From positions 124,001-188,000 of the forward strand of contig NZ_WHNX01000001.1 of NCBI RefSeq assembly GCF_009362815.1: a DNA stretch of 64,000 nucleotides. The letters run 5' to 3'. The notes under the pieces were generated by a model. That model made no database searches and was not told the DNA's origin. It saw only the letters and a program-made list of their open reading frames with translations. Each line of letters opens with the position of its first letter. Within the stretch, counting starts at the first letter, position 1. Shown piece by piece: positions 1 to 8,088 of this stretch. Position numbers and translations under genes: made by a program. This stretch comes from Alkalibaculum sporogenes (lineage in GTDB: Bacteria; Bacillota; Clostridia; Eubacteriales; Alkalibacteraceae).

Positions 1-377
1 AATGTGTTTAAGGATTTTTGGTACTTATCTAGTAAAGAATCAATATCAGAAGATGTTTCCATTTCAGTACAAATAGATGCTATTTCATTTTGCAGCTTAA
101 TAAATTCTTCCCCGATATATTCAAAAACTGTATTTTCTTTTGTTTTGTCTAGTTGTGAGAACTGACTTACATACCCAATTCTACAATTTGGGTCTATTTC
201 TAATTTTCCATCGAACATATATTTTTCAGGATCCATAATGATATTTACTAGTGTACTTTTTCCACTGCCACTTCTTCCTATAAAAGCACAATGTTGACCT
301 TCTTCTAATGTAAAAGAAATCTTGTTAAACAGGTCTTTTTGCGGAAATGAATAAGATAAGTTATCAATTTTTATCAT
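1..377 (-). CDS. ABC-F type ATPase, N-terminal part (cut by window edge)
   Basis: The reverse strand from the ATG at 377 encodes an ABC ATPase N-terminus beginning MIKIDNLSYSFPQKDLF, with a Walker A motif GRSGSGKST at about residues 30-38 and a Q-loop-like GYVSQFSQ near residue 65. No membrane segment is seen. The start, the early Walker A and the insert after the Q-loop fit the soluble ABC-F class, which acts on the ribosome and often protects it from antibiotics; an ordinary ABC transporter ATPase cannot be excluded because the rest lies outside the window. A GAGAGG ribosome binding site sits 7 bases upstream. The leader upstream carries a hairpin terminator and a short uORF, which favours an inducible resistance-type ABC-F. 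Confidence 0.75.
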   Translation of the reverse strand, partial: MIKIDNLSYSFPQKDLFNKISFTLEEGQHCAFIGRSGSGKSTLVNIIMDPEKYMFDGKLEIDPNCRIGYVSQFSQLDKTKENTVFEYIGEEFIKLQNEIASICTEMETSSDIDSLLDKYQKSLNT

Positions 378-399
378 AATAATACCTCTCTTTATTACT

Positions 400-424
400 A
401 AAAAAAGCCTATAGAAAATAAGCT
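400..424 (-). terminator. Attenuator-like terminator in the ABC-F leader
   Basis: On the reverse strand AGCTTAT and ATAGGCT form a 7-bp stem with one G-U pair, followed directly by a run of seven T. It lies 23 bases upstream of the ABC-F start, downstream of the predicted promoter, so it would stop transcription inside the leader. Confidence 0.55.
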
Positions 425-442
425 CTTCATTAATATATTTTC

Positions 443-464
443 TTAATTGCAATCTTGCAATTAA
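443..464 (-). promoter_or_regulatory. Perfect 10+10 inverted repeat in the ABC-F leader
   Basis: TTAATTGCAA and TTGCAATTAA are separated by 2 bases. The repeat overlaps the stop codon of a 7-codon upstream ORF (461-484) and precedes the leader terminator. It could be an RNA hairpin affected by a translating ribosome, or a DNA operator. Confidence 0.45.
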
Positions 465-484
465 CTATTATCTAGCAAAGACAT
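461..484 (-). CDS. Possible leader peptide MSLLDNS
   Basis: ATG at 484 on the reverse strand opens a 7-codon ORF ending in TAA inside the leader inverted repeat. It begins about 15 bases after the predicted transcription start and has no clear ribosome binding site, so translation is uncertain. Its position matches the short leader ORFs that control several antibiotic-inducible ABC-F genes. Confidence 0.3.
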   Translation of the reverse strand: MSLLDNS

Positions 485-505
485 TTTTTTTGAGTTTATC
501 ATGGT

Positions 506-534
506 AGCATAACACTATTTACGGTTAAGTTCAA
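506..534 (-). promoter_or_regulatory. Sigma-A promoter for the ABC-F gene
   Basis: On the reverse strand TTGAAC (529-534) and TATGCT (506-511) are separated by exactly 17 bases. Transcription would start near 499 and give a leader of about 120 nt before the ABC-F start codon. Confidence 0.5.
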
Positions 535-568
535 TCATTTCATAGGAAATATATAGGAGCGTTAGTTC

Positions 569-808
569 TTAAAAATTGATGATTATTAAATTATATCTAA
601 TTTTCCATTTGAGTAATGAGCTCTTTTTGTCTTTCATAGAATAACAAATTCTTATTATGTTTGAATAAACTGGACGACCCTTGCTGATGATAAACTTAGT
701 ACTACTATAGTTGATGGTTAGTTCTGTCATAAGCACAAGAATCTCTTGCCCATCACCAAAGGCTTTCTTAACAAAGGCAAACATATAAATATGGTATAGT
801 ATTAACAT
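569..808 (-). pseudogene. Unrecognised protein fragment
   Basis: An open frame of 79 codons on the reverse strand contains a protein-like stretch (FAFVKKAFGDGQEILVLMTE) but has no ribosome binding site before its only ATG and no good upstream extension. I do not recognise the family with certainty. The composition looks like the tail of a larger protein whose 5' part is lost, in keeping with the other fragments next to it. Confidence 0.3.
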
Positions 809-964
809 AATATACTACATATAAAGGCTATGAGCCAGTATCTAGTGAAGCAGCGTGGTAGATTCTTGGCCATTACAAAATTGTTGTAATAATGATTCAT
901 GTTCCATCGTGGGATTGATGGAGAAATTGGTGTTGTTGAATATGATAAAGGAGTGAACAAAAAT

Positions 965-1111
965 ATGATGAAACAAATAAGATTCATAGATATACCTGGA
1001 ATAAAAGTAGGACATGCTCAAAATATTAATGCGGCTACAGGATGTACTGTAGTACTATGTGAAAAAGGTGCAGTTGCAGGTGTTGATGTTAGAGGAGGCT
1101 CAACGACTTGA
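965..1111 (+). pseudogene. P1-family (DmpA-like) peptidase, N-terminal remnant
   Basis: The frame from ATG 965 or 968 reads IPGIKVGHAQN, ATGCTVVLCEKGAVAG, VDVRGG, the characteristic N-terminus of P1-family (S58, DmpA-type) aminopeptidases. A full member has about 320 residues; here homology stops after VDVRGG and the frame closes at 1111, about 35 bases before the next ORF. A purine-rich GGAG lies 13 bases upstream. The rest of the gene is absent, so this is a truncated relic, probably left by a deletion or by insertion of the response-regulator gene cluster at about 1100. Confidence 0.65.
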
Positions 1112-1167
1112 TAACGCAACTTGTACACATCTATGTGATATAACAAATGAGAAAGCGGGTGATAAAC

Positions 1168-1821
1168 ATGGTAGATATTCTGATTGTAGAAGATGAACAG
1201 GCAATTGCTAATCTAATCTATGCCAATTTGAGCGAAGAGGGTTACCACTGTCAATGTGCTTTTGACGGCAAAGAGGGCGCTAATTTGATTGAGCAAAATG
1301 TATATGATCTTATTCTACTAGATATCTGGCTCCCAATAATTGATGGCTACGAATTAATGGAATATATTCGCCCTACAGGTATACCCGTAATTTTCATTAC
1401 AGCAAAGGGAAAGGTTCAGGACCGTATCAAAGGTTTGAAACTGGGTGCAGATGATTATATTGTAAAACCATTTCAGATTGGGGAGCTTCTTGCAAGGGTG
1501 GAAGCAGTGCTCCGGCGTGTGGGTAAAATCAATAAGCAGTTATCCATTTTTGGTGTAGATATCAATTGTGAATCCCATACTGTAACGAAAGACGGAAAGG
1601 TCATAAATATGACCGTCAAAGAATTTGATTTACTGGTAGAGCTTGTCCGTAATAAAAATGTGGCTCTTTATCGCGAACGTCTTTATGAAAAAGTTTGGAA
1701 AGAACCCTTTACTGGTGAGACAAGAACCCTAGATTCTCATATACAGCGACTCCGCCGCAAGCTTGATTGGGATGAACATATCAAGACGGTATTTCGTATA
1801 GGTTATCGGTTGGAGGTGTAA
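1168..1821 (+). CDS. OmpR/VanR-family response regulator
   Basis: The 218-residue product has a receiver domain (residues about 2-115) with acidic pocket VEDE, phospho-acceptor aspartate in LILLDIWLP, conserved Thr/Lys in FITAK and IVKPF, and a C-terminal winged helix (about 125-218) with TLDSHIQRLRRKL. This is the OmpR class of DNA-binding regulators. An in-frame ATG at 1147 exists, but the start at 1168 aligns with the usual N-terminus. The gene ends 1 base before the GTG of the partner kinase, and a VanY-like gene follows, so the pair probably senses cell-wall stress or glycopeptides. The inference of the signal rests on neighbourhood only. Confidence 0.9.
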   Translation: MVDILIVEDEQAIANLIYANLSEEGYHCQCAFDGKEGANLIEQNVYDLILLDIWLPIIDGYELMEYIRPTGIPVIFITAKGKVQDRIKGLKLGADDYIVKPFQIGELLARVEAVLRRVGKINKQLSIFGVDINCESHTVTKDGKVINMTVKEFDLLVELVRNKNVALYRERLYEKVWKEPFTGETRTLDSHIQRLRRKLDWDEHIKTVFRIGYRLEV

Positions 1822-1822
1822 C

Positions 1823-3244
1823 GTGAATCTGTTTTCTAAGGTGTTTTTATGTACTTTATTCATTTTAACACTGTCTTTGGGTGTTGCTGGATATTATCTT
1901 ATTTCAACGAGCTTCAACGCATCTTTACAGCGTGAAACAGATAGAGCGCTGGAGCAATATCAACTTATTAAATTTAACCTTCAGTCATCTATACTCGGTG
2001 CTAATGACAAAGTTCGCTTATCTGACGAGACGCTGACTACCCTTTCTCAACAGACCGTAGAGTTTGCACCAGAGGAAACTTTGGTAGGCATATATGATGG
2101 AGATACTCAGAGTTTGATTAGTTCTGACACTGATGTTCCATGGACATTTGAAGATATCAAGCACATATCACAAAACCAGGTCCATTATCAGTTACTGCTT
2201 ACAGAGGACGACAATAACTTCCTTGTGGCTGTCGGCGCATTTACCCAAAGTGATCAAGAAGTCATACTTTGTATCGCACGAAACATTAATGGGGTATTTT
2301 TTGAACGTAGCAATTTAATTAGATCCTATCAGACCATATATGGCATCGTTTTACTGATTAGTACAGTTATTATGTTAGGCTTGTTTGCTATACTTATGTA
2401 TCCCATTAAAAAGTTGACCCAAGCCACCGTTCGTATTGCAGAGGGCAACTATTTCGAGCGGGTAAAAGTAACCAACAGAGACGAAATAGGCGTGCTCGGT
2501 GTGGGATTTAATCGCATGGCGGCTACTATTGAAGCTAAAATTGATGAACTAGAACGAAATGCACATCAGAAAGAGGATTTTGTTGCCAACTTTGCCCATG
2601 AACTCAAAACCCCCCTTACATCGGTAATTGGATATGCTGACATGATTTATCAAAAGGATTTATCCAAAAATCAGTTGAGGGAGGCCGCTACTTATATTAT
2701 AAGCGAAGGAACGCATCTTGAAGCTTTATCTTTTAAGCTCTTAGAATTAACTGTTTTAGGAAGAAAGGATTTTGTGTTGGAGCAATTCATAGCTGACGAA
2801 TTGCTGGAGGATATTAAGAAATCAATTGCGCCACTGATGGAGAAGAAAAAAATGCAGCTGGAATTTATAGCCCAGACTGCCTATGTCTATGTGGAATATG
2901 ATTTGATAAAAACTATGCTCCTGAACCTCATTGATAATGGAGTAAAAGCCGAAAGCACACAAATTCGCATTTTAGGTGAGTTTAAAGATGACCTATATAC
3001 TATAACTGTTGCTGATGATGGGAAAGGCATCCCCGAAAATGAGCTTTACCGCATTACCGAGGCGTTCTATACGGTGGATAAGTCTCGTTCTAGGCAACAA
3101 CACAGTGTGGGATTGGGGCTTTCTATCGCCGCGCGAATTGCAAAAATACACGGGACACAGCTTCAATATACCAGTAAATTAGGATTGGGCACAGAGGTGT
3201 CATTTGTACTTTCTGCAAAGGAGGTAGAGCATGGAGAATCATAA
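1823..3244 (+). CDS. Membrane sensor histidine kinase, VanS/PhoR-like
   Basis: 473 residues starting with GTG; GGAGGTG (1812-1818) precedes it. The order is: TM1 (about 7-29), extracytoplasmic sensor region of about 140 residues, TM2 (about 172-195), HAMP, HisKA box FAHELKTPLTSVIGY with the phospho-accepting His, and an ATPase domain with N box (LNLIDNGVKAES), G1 (DDGKGIP) and G2 (SVGLGLSIA). It would phosphorylate the regulator encoded immediately upstream. Translational coupling is likely on both sides: 1 base from the regulator stop and a 14-base overlap with the next gene. The family fits kinases controlling envelope or glycopeptide responses. Confidence 0.92.
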   Translation: MNLFSKVFLCTLFILTLSLGVAGYYLISTSFNASLQRETDRALEQYQLIKFNLQSSILGANDKVRLSDETLTTLSQQTVEFAPEETLVGIYDGDTQSLISSDTDVPWTFEDIKHISQNQVHYQLLLTEDDNNFLVAVGAFTQSDQEVILCIARNINGVFFERSNLIRSYQTIYGIVLLISTVIMLGLFAILMYPIKKLTQATVRIAEGNYFERVKVTNRDEIGVLGVGFNRMAATIEAKIDELERNAHQKEDFVANFAHELKTPLTSVIGYADMIYQKDLSKNQLREAATYIISEGTHLEALSFKLLELTVLGRKDFVLEQFIADELLEDIKKSIAPLMEKKKMQLEFIAQTAYVYVEYDLIKTMLLNLIDNGVKAESTQIRILGEFKDDLYTITVADDGKGIPENELYRITEAFYTVDKSRSRQQHSVGLGLSIAARIAKIHGTQLQYTSKLGLGTEVSFVLSAKEVEHGES

Positions 3245-3965
3245 ACGGATCACAGGTTTACTTGTATATCTGTTGGTTGTACTAGTTATTATAGCAGGGA
3301 TGGTGATTCCTAAAATTTTAATCGAAGAGCAACAAGGACGTATATTTGGTAATACGCATATTATCAAAATACAGGAGAAAGAATCAATGTTTTCTAGGAA
3401 AGAAACAACAACTATTGAGATAACCCAAACAGAGCTCATAGAAAGGCTTGCTGCATGGAGTAAAGCCCGTGGAACATATTTTTCACGGGAGCCTTACCAG
3501 AATGAGCTTTCAATGGATGCCGCGTTTTCTATAGCCAAGATAGAAATGCAAAAATTAATTGAGATGAGCGCAGTTCCCTATATTGACATCCAGAAATATC
3601 GTTTAGACAGTGCTGAGTTATGGGCAAACTCTGAAGGAGTGGCGAGATGGACCTTGAAGATTTCTCACGATGAAAAACCGATGACTCTTGAGTTAGATGC
3701 GATGACAGGTAAAATTTATATCATTTCTTTTTCATTTTATCAGGGTGATAGTACATTAAACTTTGACAGTACGACTAGACTATTTGCAGAGTACCACGAA
3801 ATAGAGTCAGTGGAACAATCCTATTACAGTGATGCCGGTATGCATATTTTAACAACAGAAAAGTCAACAGAAAAGTCAACAGAAAAGTTTATGATATATG
3901 TCAAGAGCTTTAGTTCATCCACAGATAATTCTAATCTGTCCATTATTTTAGATATTGCACATTAA
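3231..3965 (+). CDS. Signal-anchored extracytoplasmic protein of the two-component operon
   Basis: 244 residues with one N-terminal membrane segment (about residues 8-28, VYLLVVLVIIAGMVIPKIL) and a hydrophilic remainder predicted outside the cell. It starts inside the kinase gene (ATG 3231, after a GGAGGTAGAG site), so it is translated with it. I recognise no enzyme motif. Position suggests an accessory sensor or regulator of the kinase. Residues near 210 contain a short duplicated KSTEKSTEK stretch, encoded by a 12-bp tandem repeat at about 3860-3888, a likely slippage hotspot. Confidence 0.75.
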   Translation: MENHKRITGLLVYLLVVLVIIAGMVIPKILIEEQQGRIFGNTHIIKIQEKESMFSRKETTTIEITQTELIERLAAWSKARGTYFSREPYQNELSMDAAFSIAKIEMQKLIEMSAVPYIDIQKYRLDSAELWANSEGVARWTLKISHDEKPMTLELDAMTGKIYIISFSFYQGDSTLNFDSTTRLFAEYHEIESVEQSYYSDAGMHILTTEKSTEKSTEKFMIYVKSFSSSTDNSNLSIILDIAH

Positions 3966-4029
3966 AAATAATTAACATTTTTCTAATGATTTGCATCTAA
4001 TACACAACTACGTAAAAAGTAAGGCACAT

Positions 4030-4068
4030 CTCCTTGGTATGATAATATCAAATATTGTATCAAGGAGG
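4030..4068 (+). promoter_or_regulatory. Dyad masking the ribosome binding site of the VanY-like gene
   Basis: CTCCTTGGTAT (4030-4040) can pair over all 11 positions (two G-U) with GTATCAAGGAG (4058-4068), which contains the Shine-Dalgarno sequence of the gene starting at 4074. In RNA this would hide the ribosome binding site. A TATGAT -10-like box (4038-4043) overlaps the left arm, so it could instead be a DNA operator, for example for the upstream response regulator. Confidence 0.45.
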
Positions 4069-4073
4069 CTTTT

Positions 4074-4937
4074 ATGAAACGTGTGATTATACTATTGGCT
4101 GGGCTAATTTTGCTAATGTTGTCAGCCTGTCAAATAACACCCCATCAAGAAAATGATACCAAGAAGATTGAAAACAACCTTGCAGCAGTGGAAGATCATT
4201 CTTCCATTGAAACACCTTCAGAATTAATCGATGAGAAGGGATCAAAGAAACAGGATCATTCTTCCATTGAAGCCCCCCCAGAATTAACTTATGAGAAGGG
4301 ACCAAAGAAACAGGATCATTCTTCTATCGAAACACCCCAAAAATTAACTGATGTGAAGATCCCAAAGAAACAGAATCAGTGGAATTTGCTGCTGGCTAAC
4401 GGGGAATTTCCTTTACCGGAAGACTTTCGAGTGCCGGCACTTAAACAACTAAGTACTGGACACATGGTGGACTCTCGTATTTATGAAGATTTACAGCATA
4501 TGCTGGTTGATGCAAAGGCTGCGGGAGTATCGCCTATTATCTGCTCAGCCTATCGCTCTGTGGATCGTCAGACAACTTTATTCAATCAGAGAGTTGCAAG
4601 AGAGATAGATTCAGGTAAAAATGAAGAAAACGCCGTGGCTGCCACTGCCATGGTAATTGCAGTTCCGGGCACCAGTGAACATCATACAGGATTGGCGGTG
4701 GATATAGTAGATATTAACTATCAGCTTTTGAACGAAGAGCAAGAAAACACCCCAGCACAAAAATGGTTGATGGTCAATTCCTATAAATACGGCTTTATCC
4801 TCCGCTACCCCAAGGATAAAGTAGACATTACAGGTATTGTTTATGAACCGTGGCACTATCGTTATGTGGGTAAGGATGTTGCCAAAGCAATCTTTGAGCG
4901 AAGGATAACCCTTGAGGAATACTTGGATGCACATTAA
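4074..4937 (+). CDS. VanY-like D-Ala-D-Ala carboxypeptidase lipoprotein (M15B)
   Basis: 287 residues. The N-terminus is a lipoprotein signal with lipobox LSAC (Cys about 19), so the enzyme is membrane-tethered outside. A linker (about 40-100) contains three 20-residue repeats of the pattern DHSSIExP-x-xL-xxxK-xxKKQ. The M15 catalytic domain shows SAYRS, the zinc-binding SEHHTGLAVDIVD and EPWHYRYVG. The family trims the terminal D-Ala of peptidoglycan peptides, lowering glycopeptide targets. It follows a VanRS-like pair by 108 bases and is probably regulated by it. Its strong AAGGAGG site is inside a dyad. Confidence 0.9.
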   Translation: MKRVIILLAGLILLMLSACQITPHQENDTKKIENNLAAVEDHSSIETPSELIDEKGSKKQDHSSIEAPPELTYEKGPKKQDHSSIETPQKLTDVKIPKKQNQWNLLLANGEFPLPEDFRVPALKQLSTGHMVDSRIYEDLQHMLVDAKAAGVSPIICSAYRSVDRQTTLFNQRVAREIDSGKNEENAVAATAMVIAVPGTSEHHTGLAVDIVDINYQLLNEEQENTPAQKWLMVNSYKYGFILRYPKDKVDITGIVYEPWHYRYVGKDVAKAIFERRITLEEYLDAH

Positions 4938-5150
4938 ATTATTGATATTATCAAAAGGTAAAAACTTGACATCTAAATCCAATTAATAGAAAGCTCACAA
5001 AAGCACGATTCTAGAGACGAAACGGGACCTTTATATAATATCTGTTGTAGGTGATTTTAGTTTAGTTACGGACGATTATAAGAAAATATAGTATATTAGT
5101 GGGAAGTGTACAGCTAATAGTATTTATGTTAGGGATAACGGGATGAGCAG

Positions 5151-5576
5151 ATGCGTATAAAGTCAATAGAAGATCTAGATTTAATAAGTCGATTGAGGGG
5201 TTACGTAAACATATTAGGTCCAAATCCCACTGCTGAGAATGATGGAATTTTTGTCATAAGACGTGCAATGGTGATTAGATCTCTTATAGAGAGAAGATCA
5301 CCTCATATTATAAATGAAAGTGGAGAAACTCAAATTGACAATGGTGTTTTAAGGGCGATGCTTAAGGTTCCTAAATTCAAACATGAGACGAGATCGATTG
5401 AGGCCATTTTAGATATGAGTATGTTAAATAAAGTAAAGAAGTGGGAGCAATCTCATTTACCTTCAAAGGAACAGTTAAAACTTCATGTTAACGAAGAACA
5501 ATTTATTGTACTTATTGTACTAAAATCGAATTATAAATATCAGAGAGAAAGCAACAAGTCCAACAGAGCCTTATAA
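5151..5576 (+). pseudogene. C-terminal fragment of a large hypothetical (ATPase-associated) protein
   Basis: A 141-codon frame reads like the end of a larger protein: GVLRAMLKVPKFKHETRSIE, then EAILDMSMLNK and SHLPSKEQLKLHVNEEQF. I associate this type of tail with long clostridial ATPase or RyR-domain proteins, but only from memory. No convincing ribosome binding site precedes the ATG at 5151, and the last residues look unrelated to the conserved part. I treat it as a relic whose 5' part is missing. Confidence 0.4.
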
Positions 5577-5675
5577 ACACTCAAAGAACTCCACTAAACA
5601 TCTCATAGAGCCCATTATATTGCAATATCTTCAAAATCAATCCATGAGCTAGGTATATGTATAAGGTTTGGGAAC

Positions 5676-5890
5676 CTAGTTTTGAATAAACTTCCTGACC
5701 TTGTGTAATGGTATAAAGAATCCAATGCTAAATAATGTACCGATTCCGTATAGGGCTAGACGATATGCCCCTGTGTACCACATATCAAGACCGATCATTG
5801 TATAAGAGCTCAGAGGCCTTGGAATTAAATCGTAGTTCAATAGTACGAATGCTAATATAATATCAACTGTTATTATAAACTTATGAATAT
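5676..5890 (-). pseudogene. Membrane-protein fragment
   Basis: On the reverse strand an open frame without a start codon reads FIITVDIILAFVLLNYDLIP, then SSYTMIGLDMWYTGAYRLAL and GTLFSIGFFIPLHK, ending at a TAG at 5676. Two hydrophobic stretches suggest the C-terminal end of a small membrane protein. The 5' end is closed by a stop near 5890, so this is a decayed gene; the family is not recognised. Confidence 0.35.
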
Positions 5891-5978
5891 TTTATAACAA
5901 ATAACCTTAAAGTAGACAAATATTGTCTGACACAGACAAACATACCCATATATAGAAGTAGATTAGAGAATCTGTTGT

Positions 5979-6020
5979 GATAAAATTAGCATTGCTAAGT
6001 ATACTTAGCTAGTTTTTATC
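5979..6020 (+). promoter_or_regulatory. Nested dyad around a 16-bp palindrome upstream of the reductase gene
   Basis: GCTAAGTATACTTAGC (5994-6009) is a perfect palindrome, and the flanks GATAAAA (5979-5985) and TTTTATC (6014-6020) are also inverted. It lies about 20-60 bases before the reductase start, where an operator is expected. The RpiR-type regulator encoded just downstream is one candidate to bind it. Confidence 0.5.
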
Positions 6021-6041
6021 ATAATAAGGGGGATTAAGAAA

Positions 6042-7982
6042 TTGAAAATGAAAATGAAAAAAATGCTTGTGATTTTGCTTTGTGTGGCTATGATATTTAC
6101 ATTGGCAGCTTGTCAAACACAAGAAAGTAAAGCTGAGTACAAAGTCGGTAATTATACTGCAAGTGCAACTGGGAAAAATGGACCTATTAAAATAGAAACC
6201 ATGTTTGCCAAAGACAAAATTGAATCAATTAAAATAATTGAACATAAGGAAACAGAAGGTTATGCTGATGGTGCACTGGAGAGCATTCCGTCTAAAATCG
6301 TGTCTGAACAGACCCTAGCAATAGATACGGTAAGTGGTGCGACATTTACTAGTAATGCAATACTAGAAGCAGTAGAAGATTGCATTGTACAAGCAGGTGG
6401 AGATGTGGCTGCTTTAAAGGTAGAAAAAAAAGAAAGTGTGACAACAAAAGTAGAAGAAGTAGATTATGATGTTGTAGTCGTTGGTGCTGGAGCAGCTGGT
6501 ACTTCCGCAGCATTAGCCGCAAGTGAAAAGTCTGATAAGGTATTACTGTTAGAAAAAACAGCCAACCCAATGGGTGCGGGTACTCTTGCAGGTGGAATGT
6601 TTGCAGCAGAAAGTTCATTACAAAAAAAAGCAGGTAAGACAGTAAGTAAAGAATGGCTTTATGAGGAATATATGAAATCATCATCTGGTTATATGAATTC
6701 TGTATTAGTTAGGAAAATAATTGATGAATCTAGTGAAACCGTTAATTGGTTAATAAAAAATGGGATGGAATTAAATTTAATAGATGCTGGTGTAGGCTTA
6801 AGTTATGAAAATGTAGGTAGACCAGCGACACTCCATGGTTATAACGAAGGTGGTACTGTGGCTATAACAAAGCTTATTAAGAAGTTTGAAGATAATAAAG
6901 GAACAACGATGTTCGCAACACCTGCTACAGAGCTAATAAAAGATGATAGTGGGAAAATTACTGGAGTTGTAGCGACTAAAGAGGATGGAAGTAAACTAAA
7001 GATAAACGCAAAAGCGGTAGTAATAGCTACAGGTGGTTTCGGTGGTAATATTGAAATGTTAAAGGAACAAATTGGAAATAAATATACTCAGGGTCAAGTA
7101 GCTTCTAGCACAGGAGATGGTATTAAAATGGCTTGGAGTGCTGGAGCAGATGAATATGGCTCTCAAGCAACCCATTACTTCGCGCAAACATTTACCCCCG
7201 AAGAGTTTGGTGCTTTAATCGAATCAGCAGGGGAAGGTTTTTACTCATTGACAGACTTCACTCTTTATCCTCATTTAAGAGTGAACACACTTGGTCAGCG
7301 ATTCTCAGATGAAACCACAGCTACAAAATTTGGTATCCACGGAGCACAAGTTCATATGCAACCAAATCAGACAGAGTATATAATATTAGACACTAGTATA
7401 CTGAAAAAAATTGCAAAAGAAGGTTATGCCTCGGTAGAAGAACATTATAGTGCATTCAAAAATAATCAAAATTTTTACATGGAATTTAACGAACCTGTTG
7501 ATACGGATAAACTTATTGAAAAAGAACAAGCACCTACTGATTACATACCACTATTAAAAAGTGCGGAAGGCACAGGAGTTGTATTTAGTGGTAATGATCT
7601 AGAAGAATTGGCAAAAAAAATGGGAGTAAATGCGAATACATTTACTGCTAATGTAGAGCAATACAATAAAGCAATCGAATCGGGTAAAGATAATTTGTTT
7701 TTTTCTGACACAAAACGTTTGGTACCTTTAGAAAAAGGGCCATACTATGCAGTAAAATTTGTTGCCCGTAATTTAAGTACTCTAGGTGGCGTAGGAATTA
7801 ATGAAAAGATTGAAGCAATAGACGGGGATGGTGTTGCAATTCCTGGTTTATATGTAGCAGGTGCAGATGCTGGTGGAATGTATGGACTGTCGTATGTTGA
7901 TGTTGAAGGAGGTACTTTAGGCTTTGCATATACTTCTGGTAGATTAGCAGGTGAAAATGCAGCTTCCTATATAAACAAATAA
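6042..7982 (+). CDS. Secreted FMN-binding / FAD-dependent fumarate-reductase-like lipoprotein
   Basis: 646 residues. N-terminal lipoprotein signal (LAACQ, Cys about 25), then an FMN-binding domain with DTVSGATFTS, the S/T-GAT site where ApbE-type transferases attach FMN covalently, then a flavoprotein domain with dinucleotide motif VVVVGAGAAGTSAALAASE (about 147-165) and a C-terminal GLYVAGADAGGMYG plus GGTLGFAYTSGRLAGENAA. The family reduces fumarate, urocanate, methacrylate or related electron acceptors at the cell surface. The TTG at 6042 has optimal spacing to AAGGGGGA; ATG 6048 is the alternative. No dedicated quinol or cytochrome partner is nearby, so the substrate is unknown. Confidence 0.9.
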   Translation: MKMKMKKMLVILLCVAMIFTLAACQTQESKAEYKVGNYTASATGKNGPIKIETMFAKDKIESIKIIEHKETEGYADGALESIPSKIVSEQTLAIDTVSGATFTSNAILEAVEDCIVQAGGDVAALKVEKKESVTTKVEEVDYDVVVVGAGAAGTSAALAASEKSDKVLLLEKTANPMGAGTLAGGMFAAESSLQKKAGKTVSKEWLYEEYMKSSSGYMNSVLVRKIIDESSETVNWLIKNGMELNLIDAGVGLSYENVGRPATLHGYNEGGTVAITKLIKKFEDNKGTTMFATPATELIKDDSGKITGVVATKEDGSKLKINAKAVVIATGGFGGNIEMLKEQIGNKYTQGQVASSTGDGIKMAWSAGADEYGSQATHYFAQTFTPEEFGALIESAGEGFYSLTDFTLYPHLRVNTLGQRFSDETTATKFGIHGAQVHMQPNQTEYIILDTSILKKIAKEGYASVEEHYSAFKNNQNFYMEFNEPVDTDKLIEKEQAPTDYIPLLKSAEGTGVVFSGNDLEELAKKMGVNANTFTANVEQYNKAIESGKDNLFFSDTKRLVPLEKGPYYAVKFVARNLSTLGGVGINEKIEAIDGDGVAIPGLYVAGADAGGMYGLSYVDVEGGTLGFAYTSGRLAGENAASYINK

Positions 7983-8088
7983 TTATATAATTGAACCACT
8001 CTTTTGAAGGTGATATACTATTAACGATATGTGGATATTATTTAGACACCTTAATAATATCCACTATATCTTTGAAAGGGGAATTACT

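Noticed and set aside
6349-6684. Reverse-strand ORF of 111 codons inside the flavin reductase gene
   Set aside because: It is low-complexity leucine-rich antisense of a well-supported coding region with no ribosome binding site.
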